From an uncultured Prevotellaceae bacterium (lineage in GTDB: Bacteria > Bacteroidota > Bacteroidia > Bacteroidales > Bacteroidaceae): a stretch of DNA of 64,000 nt. Where the stretch lies: the NCBI GenBank assembly GCA_946406435.1, contig CAMJKP010000003.1, forward strand, positions 27,568-91,567, in the 5' to 3' direction. Below the pieces are notes generated by a model. The model did no database searches, had not been told where the DNA came from, and worked only from the letters and a program-made list of their open reading frames with translations. Positions 16,869 through 26,398 of this stretch are shown piece by piece (the stretch's first letter is position 1; every line of letters begins with the position of its first letter). Position numbers and translations under genes: made by a program.

Positions 16869-19800
16869 ATGAAAAAAATATTGACCATATTGCTATTCTC
16901 TATGCTGACATTAGGATTGTCAGCACAAGGAGACTATGCCTCTCTCTGGAAGATTGTAGAGAAAGCACAAGAGAAAGATCAGCCCAAGACAGCTCTATCT
17001 GCAGCAAAGAAGATAGAAGCAAAGGCAGAAAAAGAAAAGCATTATGGTCATCTGTTCGCTGCACTCTTTACAGAAAAAAATCTCCTTCAAGAGATTTCCC
17101 GAGATTCCATTGCCCCTATGGAAAAACGCATGGAGGCAAAATATCAGGAGCTTACGAAGAAAGATCCGTTGGCAGCATGTCTTTATCAAGTTGCAGTCAA
17201 CAAAGCCAAGAAAGGACTTGTTGATAGCCTTCTCTATCATACAAATCCAGAGACAGTCAAGGAACTCACGAAAGAGAACGGCTCACTGAAGTACATACCT
17301 TTTATTACAAAAGGCATTGATAGCAAGTATTTTAATCACAGTTTAATAGGTCTCATAGCCTACTCACTTGGAGATTATGCTTCATTAGCACGATACTATT
17401 CAGACAAGGGGAACAGAAAAGCCGCCTGCATTGCCTATGCACTTCAACTTAGAAGTCATTTTTCATACAACGAAAAGAAAACATATCTTAATAAAGCAGA
17501 CTCTCTGATAAACATCTATAAGGACTTACCAGAATGTGGTGCTTTGGCAGTTGCTAAGGCAGACTTACTTCCATGCACATATCCTAAAGAAAAGGAGAAA
17601 GTCTTAGAATGGATTGATGAATCTCTTACACGCTGGTCTAAATGGCAAGAGATGAATGAGCTAAGAAACAAGAAAAATGACCTTACGCAACCATCCATTA
17701 GCTTAGAATGCAACAACGATATCATCAGCAGTAAGGCAGAAGCAAGATTTTATCTAAATAAAATCAGGAACGTATCAAGTGTTACCATAACGGCAACACC
17801 AATCATCGGTTTATCATCAAAGGAAATCAGCGAAATAGACCTTTATTCCCCTAATACGCTCAAGGCATTAAAGCCTCATCTTCAAACTGGTAAAAAAATA
17901 TCTATATCAAAGCGTCTCAAAGAGCACAAGCACTACGAAATCTTCAAAGACACACTTTCTATCGGAAAACTTCCACTTGGAGCATACCTCATACAATTAA
18001 TTACAGATGAAGAAGAGTGGGGGTACAACAAAGCAATATTAATTGTTAGCGACTTGGAGATAATATCATTACGTCAAGGAGAAAAGCAAACAAGATATGT
18101 TGTAGTTGACAAAACAAGCGGTCAACCGGTTACTGATGCGAAATTACATTTCCTTGACTCAAAAGCCAAGGAAATCGCCGTCATGCCAGTAAATGAACAA
18201 GGAGAATACATTTATAATTTCGATGAAGACAAGAAGTATCTTGTTTATGCTACCACAGACGAAGACAAAGCACAATATGCAAGAGAGGTGTCCACATATT
18301 ACAATAAGGACACAAGAGACTCTATTGAAAATAGAATAGAAATATGTACTGATCGCACTATTTATCGTCCAGGTCAGACAGTTCATGTATCCGTACTCGC
18401 ACACGATATCATAAATGGAACTGTCAGAAAAGTGGCTACAGACAAAAAAATATCCATAATTCTAAACAATGCGGATGGCGATGAAATTGATACGACAGAA
18501 GTCACAACAGACGAGTTTGGCACTGCAACAACAGACTTCATCTTGCCTGCAATAACTAAAAATGGAGAATTCAGTATTGAAGCAGAAGAAAAAGATGGAG
18601 ACAGAGAAAATTATCGAGAATTTATAGTAGAAGAATACAAGCGTCCAACATTCGACATAACAATAAACAAACCAGAGATAGAATACAAGGACGGTGATAC
18701 CATAACCGTTACTGGAATAGCTCGCACATATAGTGGGGTTGGAGTAAGTAATGCTAATGTTGCATATTCAGTTTACAGACGTCAAGCATGGTGGTGGAGC
18801 GATTCATCATATGACAGTTCCCACTTCGATTTCAAAGATACCGTGCAGACAGATTTTTCCGGAAACTTCAAGATGAGAGTACCAATGATTCTGCCAGAAA
18901 GAAACAGAGTCAAAAAGGATTCTCCATACAGATGGTGTCCTTCTGCCTTCTACGACATCAACATTGAAGTGGAAATCACAGACAATGCAGGTGAGACACA
19001 CAATGCGCAATTATCCTTGCCTTTGAGCAATCGTTCCTCAATGCTTTCAAGCAACATCAAAGACAAATATCTCAATGGCGAAAAGCCCATTGAGGTTATC
19101 TTTACACGTAGGAATAACGCAGGTACAGAGATTGCAGGAGAGGCAACTATCGAAATTGATGGTAAGGTACAAGAAAAGGCAATCTGTGGAAAGCCTTATA
19201 TAATCCCCAAGTCACTCCCTTCTGGTCCCCATTCTATAAGGGCTATATGTGATAATGACACCGTAGAAGGAAAATTTGTTTTGTTTAGCCTTGAAGATAA
19301 AGCTCCTATTGCTGGAACTCACGACTGGTGGTATCAAACCTCAAATAAATTCCCAGTCACCATACAATATGGAACCGTGGATAGAAATGTTCATGTTGTC
19401 TATGCTATTTTCAGTGGTGACAAACTCATAGAATCTGGCACAGAAAAGTTGGATTCATCACTTATCACCAAGAAATTTGAATATAAGGAAGAGTATGGCA
19501 ATTCTATTTGCTATACTATTGCATGGGTAAAGAATGGGAAGACAAATAAGAGAGAAACAATCATTGAGCGTCCACTTCCTAACGGTAACCTGAAGACAAG
19601 TTGGAAATCATTCCGTAACAAACTTGAGCCAGGGCAAAAAGAAGAATGGCAACTTTGCATTACAGACACAAACAATAAGCCTGTAAAAGCAAATGTCATG
19701 GCTGTACTTTATGATATGTCGCTTGATGCTCTCTCTCATGATATTGGCACTCCAAATATGTTTTTATATGATCCAAGACATATCTATCAACGTTTTTTCC

Positions 19801-22322
19801 GCTGGACATCTTCTTATACAAGACGTATCAACAGATATCTTGCAAAGCCACAGGAATACCTCAATCAGCAGGAGTTTGACTTTTCGCATTTTACATACGG
19901 ATTAATTCCTTCTGGACGAGCATATCTTACTCGAAGCAACTTTGTATCAAAGGCATTAAATAGTAAAGCTGCCGGTATCACAGCAAAACAAATGCAAGCA
20001 AAAGGCAATACACTAGAAGAAGTAAACGTTCTTGGGTATGCAACACACAAAAAAGCAAATTTAACAGGTTCTGTCTCTGTCAGAAACATAGAATCCGATT
20101 ATGCAAAAGACTCAGAAGACGATGTATTACACGAGGTGGTTTTTATCAAGAGAGATTACGATCACAATGAAGATCCTGAAGCTATCAATATTAGAACAAA
20201 CCTCAACGAACTGGCTTTCTTCATGCCGCAGTTGAGAACTGACGACAAGGGTATTGCAACATTAGCGTTCACTCTTCCAGAGAGCGTAACTACCTGGAAG
20301 TTCATGGCTCTTGCACATGACAAGGAACTCAGGTCTGTAACAAGAATCGACAAAGTAATTGCTCAGAAGAAACTTATGATTCAGCCTCGTCTACCACGCT
20401 TCTTGCGTGAGGGTGACGTTACTGATATTCCAGCATCAGTATCTAATCTGACAGAAAAGGATATTACAGCAACTGTTAAGTTCACAATTCTGGATGCAAA
20501 GACAGAAAAAGTACTTTCTACCCAAAGCAAGAAGATAACCGTAAAGGGTGGCGAAACAGAGGCCGTGTCTTTTGCTTACGACACAAAGAATCAGGAGGAC
20601 AAGAGCATAATTGTGCGCTACACCGTTTCTGGCAAGAGCGAGGAAGGTTCTTTCTCTGACGGCGAGCAGAAGGATCTGCCTATTCTCTCACAGAAAGAAC
20701 TGATGGTGAATACCCAGACATTCATTCTGACAGAGGCTGGTGAAAAGCAATTTGACCTGAATAAGATCATGCCATCTGTCAACGAGAAGAAACTCACAGT
20801 TGAATACACTGACTCTCCAGAGTGGCTGATGATTAAGGCTTTGCCTTATATCTCAAAGGCGAATGACGAGAACGCTATTTGTCTTTCTTCAGCATACTAT
20901 GCAAACTCTATAGCGTCAGGCATTACACGCACAAATCCAGAGATAAGGAAAGCCGTAAGTGAATGGAAATCTGAGGAGCTGAACCAACTTTTTGATTCAA
21001 TATCCTTGAACTACCACAATACGGATGCACTTGATCGACTTTCAAAACTCCAGAACAGTAACGGCTCTTGGAGTTGGTGGAAGGGTATGGAAGGAAGTAC
21101 ATATATGACCGTCAGCGTTCTAAAAACTCTTCTCCGCCTTAATCTCATGCTGAATGCCGAGAAGGTAAGAAAAGAGAACGAGCAGATGGTTAAGCGTGCT
21201 TTCAACTACCTTGACAAAGAGACAGACAAGCGAGTGGCAGAGATGAAGAAGGAAAAATACAAGTACCTTCCTTCATACGCCCTTGACTATCTTTATTGTC
21301 GTGCTATCGCCAAGGCTTCAGGAACCAAGATAAACAGCAACAGTAGTGCAGATTATCTGCTAAAGCTCGTTCCAGAAGAGACACGCTATGACGATATGCA
21401 GACGAAGGCACAGGCTGCTATCATCCTCGCATTTGCTGGGAACAAGAGCAAGGCTTCTGAGTTCATAAAGAGTATCGCAGAGCATACCGTATATCGCGAG
21501 GATCTTGGCAGATACTTTGATTCTGAACGTGCACGCTATTCTTGGTGCGACTATAAGATTCCGACACAGGTTTCTGTGATTGAGGCTCTGAAACTTATTG
21601 ACGGCAAGAACTCTGCAAAGGAGATTGCAGACATGAAGCGCTGGCTATTGCAGAGTAAGAGGACACAGTCTTGGGACACTCCTATCAACGCGATAAATGC
21701 TATCTATGCCTTCCTCTGCCCATCACAAGGCACAACATCTTCACTTAGGAAAGGCGTTCCTGCCGATATAGTATTGGGCAAGACAAGAATGCCGGCTCAG
21801 GAATACACCTCTGCACTTGGCCATGTTAAGACTTCAAAGGATATTACATCTAAGGACAATACCCTTACTGTCAAGAAACATACAGATGGCGAGTCATGGA
21901 CAAATGTATTTATTGAATACAAACAGGCTGCAACAGAAAGCGAAGCCTCTTCAACAGGACTTTCGATAACAAGAAAGGTTGAGACAAATGGCAAGAACTT
22001 GAAGGTTGGTGACAAGGTTGAAATTACAATTACAATTACAGCAGATCGTGACTACGACTTTGTTACAGTAACAGATAACCGACCTGCTTGCCTAGAGCCT
22101 GTTGAACAGCTATCTGGCTACAGAAATGGCAGCTATAGGATTGTTCGTGACACAAAAACAGAATACTGCTATAATATGATGAGCAAAGGCACACATGTGA
22201 TCAAGACATCATACTATGTAGCAAGAAGCGGTAACTACACTTCAGGCACGGCAACTGCAACCTGTACATATTCTCCTGTATTCACAGGAAGAACCCCAGG
22301 CTCTAACTATGTGGTAAAATAA
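16869..22322 (+). CDS. Alpha-2-macroglobulin-like secreted protein with plug-like insert
   Basis: 1,817 residues, signal peptide MKKILTILLFSMLTLGLSAQ. The N-terminal third is helical and repeat-like. An MG2-type domain starts near 490 (CTDRTIYRPGQTVHVSVLAH), followed by further macroglobulin beta domains. Around 1047-1075 is LEEVNVLGYATHKKANLTGS, which closely resembles the start of a SusC-type TonB plug. The A2M signature NELAFFMPQLRTDDKGIATL lies near 1110. The helical thioester-type domain (about 1290-1700) lacks the CxEQ thioester (NAICLSSAYYANS instead). Bacterial relatives are thought to trap proteases in the periplasm or at the envelope. Here covalent trapping is not expected. It abuts mrp and precedes a DUF1573 gene. 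Confidence 0.9.
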   Translation: MKKILTILLFSMLTLGLSAQGDYASLWKIVEKAQEKDQPKTALSAAKKIEAKAEKEKHYGHLFAALFTEKNLLQEISRDSIAPMEKRMEAKYQELTKKDPLAACLYQVAVNKAKKGLVDSLLYHTNPETVKELTKENGSLKYIPFITKGIDSKYFNHSLIGLIAYSLGDYASLARYYSDKGNRKAACIAYALQLRSHFSYNEKKTYLNKADSLINIYKDLPECGALAVAKADLLPCTYPKEKEKVLEWIDESLTRWSKWQEMNELRNKKNDLTQPSISLECNNDIISSKAEARFYLNKIRNVSSVTITATPIIGLSSKEISEIDLYSPNTLKALKPHLQTGKKISISKRLKEHKHYEIFKDTLSIGKLPLGAYLIQLITDEEEWGYNKAILIVSDLEIISLRQGEKQTRYVVVDKTSGQPVTDAKLHFLDSKAKEIAVMPVNEQGEYIYNFDEDKKYLVYATTDEDKAQYAREVSTYYNKDTRDSIENRIEICTDRTIYRPGQTVHVSVLAHDIINGTVRKVATDKKISIILNNADGDEIDTTEVTTDEFGTATTDFILPAITKNGEFSIEAEEKDGDRENYREFIVEEYKRPTFDITINKPEIEYKDGDTITVTGIARTYSGVGVSNANVAYSVYRRQAWWWSDSSYDSSHFDFKDTVQTDFSGNFKMRVPMILPERNRVKKDSPYRWCPSAFYDINIEVEITDNAGETHNAQLSLPLSNRSSMLSSNIKDKYLNGEKPIEVIFTRRNNAGTEIAGEATIEIDGKVQEKAICGKPYIIPKSLPSGPHSIRAICDNDTVEGKFVLFSLEDKAPIAGTHDWWYQTSNKFPVTIQYGTVDRNVHVVYAIFSGDKLIESGTEKLDSSLITKKFEYKEEYGNSICYTIAWVKNGKTNKRETIIERPLPNGNLKTSWKSFRNKLEPGQKEEWQLCITDTNNKPVKANVMAVLYDMSLDALSHDIGTPNMFLYDPRHIYQRFFRWTSSYTRRINRYLAKPQEYLNQQEFDFSHFTYGLIPSGRAYLTRSNFVSKALNSKAAGITAKQMQAKGNTLEEVNVLGYATHKKANLTGSVSVRNIESDYAKDSEDDVLHEVVFIKRDYDHNEDPEAINIRTNLNELAFFMPQLRTDDKGIATLAFTLPESVTTWKFMALAHDKELRSVTRIDKVIAQKKLMIQPRLPRFLREGDVTDIPASVSNLTEKDITATVKFTILDAKTEKVLSTQSKKITVKGGETEAVSFAYDTKNQEDKSIIVRYTVSGKSEEGSFSDGEQKDLPILSQKELMVNTQTFILTEAGEKQFDLNKIMPSVNEKKLTVEYTDSPEWLMIKALPYISKANDENAICLSSAYYANSIASGITRTNPEIRKAVSEWKSEELNQLFDSISLNYHNTDALDRLSKLQNSNGSWSWWKGMEGSTYMTVSVLKTLLRLNLMLNAEKVRKENEQMVKRAFNYLDKETDKRVAEMKKEKYKYLPSYALDYLYCRAIAKASGTKINSNSSADYLLKLVPEETRYDDMQTKAQAAIILAFAGNKSKASEFIKSIAEHTVYREDLGRYFDSERARYSWCDYKIPTQVSVIEALKLIDGKNSAKEIADMKRWLLQSKRTQSWDTPINAINAIYAFLCPSQGTTSSLRKGVPADIVLGKTRMPAQEYTSALGHVKTSKDITSKDNTLTVKKHTDGESWTNVFIEYKQAATESEASSTGLSITRKVETNGKNLKVGDKVEITITITADRDYDFVTVTDNRPACLEPVEQLSGYRNGSYRIVRDTKTEYCYNMMSKGTHVIKTSYYVARSGNYTSGTATATCTYSPVFTGRTPGSNYVVK

Positions 22323-22342
22323 AATTGAAATTATTGAAATAA

Positions 22343-23395
22343 ATGAAGAAACTATCTCTATCACTTCTACTCGCATTCCCGCTCTTTGCCTCGGCACAGA
22401 CATTGCAAGTAAGAAATAACATCATCGACTTAGGACAGGTTCAGTTCATGCAACCTGTCACGGCAACATTTGACGTAAAGAACATATCAAATGCACCTAT
22501 CGAGATATCAAGCTTGTATTCTGGCTGCAACTGCACTCAGGTCGGCTTTCCTGTTGGTATCATACCAGCAGGTACAGATTTCAAGGTTAGTGCAACGTAT
22601 GACTCCAAGCAACTTGGACACTTCCAACGTGATGTTGCCATATATGTCAAGAACCAGAAAGAACCAACATACGTCACAGTCAAGGGTATTGTTGTACCAA
22701 AGGTTGAAAACTTTGTAGGCAACTACCCCTACTCTATCGGAGGTCTGTTGACAGACGTAAACATCATTGAGTTTGACGACGTAAACCGTGGAGAGCGCCC
22801 TGTTCAGGACATCCACATCTTTAATCCCAACAACCAGTTTGTTGAGCCTGTGCTAATGCACCTTCCGAACTATCTCCGTGCTGAGATTTCACCAAAGCGG
22901 CTTGGTCCTAAGCAAGAAGGCGTTATTCATATCATGCTCAACTCAAGCAAGATGAAATCGCTCGGCCTTTCTCAGGCAAGCATCTACCTGTCAAAGGGTA
23001 TGGGCGACAAGGTATCTGAGGATAAGGAAATCATGGTATCTTCAGTCCTTCTTCCTCCAGAGCCAAGACTTGATGAAGCAAGTCTGTATCGCAGTCCCCG
23101 CATTCAACTGTCTTCTACAACCGTTGATCTCTCAAACATAAAGGGGACAAAAAAGAAAGCCGAAATCATAATAACAAACAAGGGAAAGTCTCCACTTGAG
23201 ATTCGCTCTATGCAGTTATTCACGCCAGGCATAGAAATCACTCTCGCAAAGCAGAAACTTAATGCAGGCGAGAGCACAAAGATGAAGATTACCGGTTATA
23301 CACAAGACCTGTCAAGGGTAAAGACACGTCCTCGTATCCTCATGATTACGAACGACCCAAGGCAGCAGAAGGTGATAATTGAGATTAAGAAATAA
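22343..23395 (+). CDS. DUF1573 family secreted protein
   Basis: 350 residues with signal peptide MKKLSLSLLLAFPLFASAQ. The N-terminal domain has the DUF1573 pattern: a strand ending VTATFDVKNISNAPIEI, then SGCNCTQVGFP, and AGTDFKVSATYDSKQLGHFQRD. A second Ig/ASH-like domain with TNKGKSPLEIRSM lies near 260-345. These are beta-sandwich modules common in Bacteroidota envelopes. The role is not established. It follows the macroglobulin-like gene by 20 bases and is probably co-transcribed. A heptamer repeat array separates it from meaB. Confidence 0.87.
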   Translation: MKKLSLSLLLAFPLFASAQTLQVRNNIIDLGQVQFMQPVTATFDVKNISNAPIEISSLYSGCNCTQVGFPVGIIPAGTDFKVSATYDSKQLGHFQRDVAIYVKNQKEPTYVTVKGIVVPKVENFVGNYPYSIGGLLTDVNIIEFDDVNRGERPVQDIHIFNPNNQFVEPVLMHLPNYLRAEISPKRLGPKQEGVIHIMLNSSKMKSLGLSQASIYLSKGMGDKVSEDKEIMVSSVLLPPEPRLDEASLYRSPRIQLSSTTVDLSNIKGTKKKAEIIITNKGKSPLEIRSMQLFTPGIEITLAKQKLNAGESTKMKITGYTQDLSRVKTRPRILMITNDPRQQKVIIEIKK

Positions 23396-23400
23396 CATCA

Positions 23401-23483
23401 TGTACAATTTACCATTTACAATGTACAATTATGTTAATCACGGTAAATGGTAAATGGTAAATGGTACATGGTAAATGGTACAT
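23401..23483 (+). repeat. 7-bp-period array (GGTAMAT type) before meaB
   Basis: Six tandem heptamers GGTAAAT or GGTACAT run from 23442 to 23483. The inverse sequence, TGTACAATTTACCATTTACA, lies at 23401-23420, so the region can form a hairpin. The array contains the ATG used by the ORF track for meaB (23475). I therefore place the meaB start at 23490, after the array. Confidence 0.9.
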
Positions 23484-23489
23484 GACATT

Positions 23490-24587
23490 ATGGAACATCC
23501 AGAAAACAGTAGCGAATATAAAGGCTTGACCGTAAATAGCGGTGTGGCACAGCCTTCTATCGTCAACCCTTACCTGAAACGCGGACGCTTTCGTCATAGG
23601 GAGTATAGCGTTGACGAAATGGTTGAGGGACTATTGCGTGGTGATGTGACGATACTCTCACAGGCTGTCACACTTGTGGAGTCTGTCAATCCCGAGCATC
23701 AGGCAAAAGCGCAGGAGGTGATAGAAAAGTGTCTTCCATATAGCGGAAAGTCTGTAAGGATTGGCATAAGTGGTGTTCCAGGTGCAGGAAAGAGTACCTC
23801 TATTGATGTCTTTGGCACACACGTGCTTGATACCTACGGAGGAAAACTTGCTGTTCTTGCCATTGACCCTTCTTCAGAAAGGAGCAAAGGCAGTATTCTT
23901 GGCGATAAGACAAGAATGGAGAAGCTATCTACCAGAAAAGAAACATTCATACGCCCTTCGCCATCAGCAGGTTCTCTTGGAGGAGTTGCGAGAAAGACAC
24001 GCGAGACAATAATCCTTTGCGAGGCTGCAGGCTATGACAAGATTTTCATAGAAACCGTAGGTGTAGGACAAAGCGAGACAGCATGTCACTCTATGGTGGA
24101 TTTCTTCCTGCTTATTCAAGTTGCAGGCACAGGTGACGAACTTCAGGGCATCAAACGAGGCATTATGGAGATTGCAGATGGTATTGTCGTAAACAAATGT
24201 GATGGCGACAACGTGGACAAATGCCAGATGGCAGCAACTCATTTCCGCAACGCACTTCACTTCTTCCCAATGTCTGAAAGCGGTTGGTTGCCCAAGGTTC
24301 TTTGTTATTCTGGTTTCTACGGATATGGAGTAAAGGAAGTATGGGACATGATTTTCGAATATGTGGACTTCGTAAAGAAGAACGGCTATTTCGAGACACG
24401 TCGCCACAGGCAGAACAAATACTGGATGTATGAAACCATAGACGCAAGTCTGAGAAATAGATTCTACAACGATCCTGTCATAGCCCAGAAACTTGCAGAA
24501 GCAGAAAAGAGCGTTCAGAATGGAGAAAAGACAAGCTTTACTGCAGCTTACGGTCTTCTGGATGAATTTTATAGACAATTGAAATAA
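23490..24587 (+). CDS. meaB: Methylmalonyl-CoA mutase-associated GTPase
   Basis: MeaB/ArgK-family G3E GTPase that protects and reloads B12-dependent acyl-CoA mutase, which fits propionate production via succinate in Bacteroidales. Start at ATG 23490 (365 residues). The track's ATG is inside a repeat array. Motifs are Walker A GVPGAGKST (about residue 93), LAIDPSSERSKGSILGDKTRM, FIETVGVGQSE and the guanine-binding NKCDGDN. The C-terminal dimerisation helix is present. The mutase genes are not in this window. The gene is followed 15 bases later by ispH. Confidence 0.94.
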   Translation: MEHPENSSEYKGLTVNSGVAQPSIVNPYLKRGRFRHREYSVDEMVEGLLRGDVTILSQAVTLVESVNPEHQAKAQEVIEKCLPYSGKSVRIGISGVPGAGKSTSIDVFGTHVLDTYGGKLAVLAIDPSSERSKGSILGDKTRMEKLSTRKETFIRPSPSAGSLGGVARKTRETIILCEAAGYDKIFIETVGVGQSETACHSMVDFFLLIQVAGTGDELQGIKRGIMEIADGIVVNKCDGDNVDKCQMAATHFRNALHFFPMSESGWLPKVLCYSGFYGYGVKEVWDMIFEYVDFVKKNGYFETRRHRQNKYWMYETIDASLRNRFYNDPVIAQKLAEAEKSVQNGEKTSFTAAYGLLDEFYRQLK

Positions 24588-24602
24588 ATTGTACATGATA
24601 TT

Positions 24603-25472
24603 ATGTTAATAGAAATAGACTCATCATCAGGATTCTGTTTTGGTGTGACAACAGCAATCAACAAGGCAGAAGAAGAATTGGCAAAAGGCTCTACACTCTA
24701 TTGCCTTGGAGATATTGTACACAACGGTATGGAGTGTGAAAGACTTCGCGAGATGGGACTTATCACCATAGATCATGCGCAGTTTGCAGAGCTTCACAAT
24801 GCCAAGGTTCTGCTAAGAGCACATGGCGAACCACCTGAGACCTACAAGATTGCAGAGCAGAATAATATTGAGATTATTGATGCAACCTGTCCTGTAGTAC
24901 TTCAGTTGCAGAAGCGTATCAAGAAACAATTCACGGCAAATCCTGATGCGCAAATTGTCATTTTCGGCAAGAATGGTCATGCGGAGGTATTAGGTCTCGT
25001 TGGTCAGACAAGACAACGTGCTATCGTAATTGAGCATGCAGATGAGGTCACAAGACTTGATTTCACCCATGACATCTATCTCTATTCCCAGACGACAAAG
25101 TCGCTTGATGAATTTCACGCCATCATAGATTATATTCAGGCCCACATGGCAGAAGGTGCTAACTTCCAATGGTTTGATACTATTTGCAGACAGGTAGCCA
25201 ACAGAATGCCTAACATCTGTTCATTTGCCACAAAGCATGATTTGATACTTTTTGTTTCAGGCAGAAAGAGCAGTAACGGTAAGGTGCTCTACAACGCCTG
25301 TAAAGAACAGAACCCACATACATATCTTGTAGAAGGTCCTGATGAGATAGACCCAAAGTGGATATCTAACGTGAATAGTATTGGCATCTGTGGAGCTACA
25401 TCCACCCCTAAGTGGCTTATGGAACAAGTTGCAGACAGAATCAAGAATAATTACAATATAGAAAAGAAATGA
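24603..25472 (+). CDS. ispH: 4-hydroxy-3-methylbut-2-enyl diphosphate reductase
   Basis: Last enzyme of the MEP isoprenoid pathway. It uses a [4Fe-4S] cluster to reduce HMBPP to IPP and DMAPP. 289 residues, a normal single-domain length. The three cluster cysteines are visible in [12 protein letters not shown] (Cys12), [12 protein letters not shown] (about 97) and [14 protein letters not shown] (about 193). Substrate-binding [12 protein letters not shown] and [12 protein letters not shown] are also present. It overlaps cmk by four bases (ATGA), a pairing that implies translational coupling. Confidence 0.97.
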   Translation: MLIEIDSSSGFCFGVTTAINKAEEELAKGSTLYCLGDIVHNGMECERLREMGLITIDHAQFAELHNAKVLLRAHGEPPETYKIAEQNNIEIIDATCPVVLQLQKRIKKQFTANPDAQIVIFGKNGHAEVLGLVGQTRQRAIVIEHADEVTRLDFTHDIYLYSQTTKSLDEFHAIIDYIQAHMAEGANFQWFDTICRQVANRMPNICSFATKHDLILFVSGRKSSNGKVLYNACKEQNPHTYLVEGPDEIDPKWISNVNSIGICGATSTPKWLMEQVADRIKNNYNIEKK

Positions 25473-26158
25473 AAAAGATAACAATAGCAATAGACGGACA
25501 CTCTTCTTGTGGAAAGAGCACAATGGCTAAGGAACTTGCCCGCAAGTTAGGGTATATATATGTCGATACAGGTGCTATGTATCGTACCGTTACACTTTAT
25601 GCCATGCGCAACAACCTGTTCGATTCAGAGGGAGAAGTCCTGGCAGATGAACTTCAAAAACAGATGAACAATATTAAGGTCTCTTTCTGTATCAATAAAG
25701 AAACGGGAAGACCAGATGCCTGTCTTAACGACGAATGTGTAGAGAACATCATCCGCTCTATTGAAGTCAGCAATCACGTTTCTAAGATTGCAGCTATCCC
25801 ATTTGTACGCGAGGCTATGGTTGACCAACAGAGAAGGATGGGAGCAGAGAAAGGTATTGTCATGGACGGAAGAGACATCGGCACAACGGTCTTCCCAGAT
25901 GCCGAACTCAAGATTTTTGTAACAGCAAGTGCCAAGGTACGTGCTCAGAGACGTTATGACGAACTTCAGCAAAAAGGTATGCCGGCCGACTTTGACGAGA
26001 TTCTGAAGAACGTAGAGGAACGTGACTATATCGACTCTCATAGAGAAGTTTCACCTTTACGTCAGGCAGAAGACGCAATTCTACTCGACAATAGCGATAT
26101 GACCATTCCACAACAGAACGAATGGCTGATGCAGCAAGTAGAGAAGGCTTTACAATAA
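25469..26158 (+). CDS. cmk: Cytidylate kinase
   Basis: Phosphorylates CMP/dCMP to the diphosphates. 229 residues. Walker A is [15 protein letters not shown] (residues 9-23), followed by the CMP-binding [33 protein letters not shown] and the lid [14 protein letters not shown]. All family motifs are intact, unlike the cytidylate-kinase-like paralogue at 873. It overlaps ispH by four bases. A long 11-bp-period array starts about 35 bases after its stop. Confidence 0.96.
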   Translation: MKKITIAIDGHSSCGKSTMAKELARKLGYIYVDTGAMYRTVTLYAMRNNLFDSEGEVLADELQKQMNNIKVSFCINKETGRPDACLNDECVENIIRSIEVSNHVSKIAAIPFVREAMVDQQRRMGAEKGIVMDGRDIGTTVFPDAELKIFVTASAKVRAQRRYDELQQKGMPADFDEILKNVEERDYIDSHREVSPLRQAEDAILLDNSDMTIPQQNEWLMQQVEKALQ

Positions 26159-26191
26159 CGTTAAGCCTTCCTACCTCAACCCAAGTACAAG

Positions 26192-26339
26192 TCCGCTATA
26201 GGTCCGTTGTAAGTCCGTACCAAAGTCGGTGCAAGTCCCATTTTCGGAGGAACCAAACTCGATGAAAGTCCGTTCTAAGAGCGAACAAAGAGCGGAGGTT
26301 CATCGAGTTTGGTTCGGAAGGAGAACGAATACAAGGCGA
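26192..26339 (+). repeat. 11-bp-period CG-phased array (longest; contains copy B of the 68-bp core)
   Basis: CG dinucleotides occur at 26194, 26205, 26216, 26227, 26260, 26271, 26282, 26293, 26304, 26315, 26326 and 26337. The two missing grid positions (26238, 26249) read CC and GG. Twelve of fourteen consecutive 11-bp steps are therefore CG, with only one off-grid CG (26245). The left part has AAGTCCGTTGT-like units. The right part forms a dyad with 17-bp perfect arms (26250-26266 and 26299-26315). It fills the gap between cmk and the next gene. Confidence 0.95.
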
Positions 26340-26398
26340 TTCATTAAGAATCCTTGTTCCTATTCAAGGCCATCGAATTCACATTATATCTAATACAC

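Noticed and set aside
16595-17224. 209-aa plus-strand ORF overlapping mrp and the macroglobulin-like gene
   Set aside because: It runs through two well-supported genes in another frame and has a shadow-like Ser/Arg/Cys-rich composition.
26192-26339. CRISPR array
   Set aside because: Units are only 11 bp with a two-base invariant core. There are no 25-35 bp repeats with unique spacers and no cas genes.
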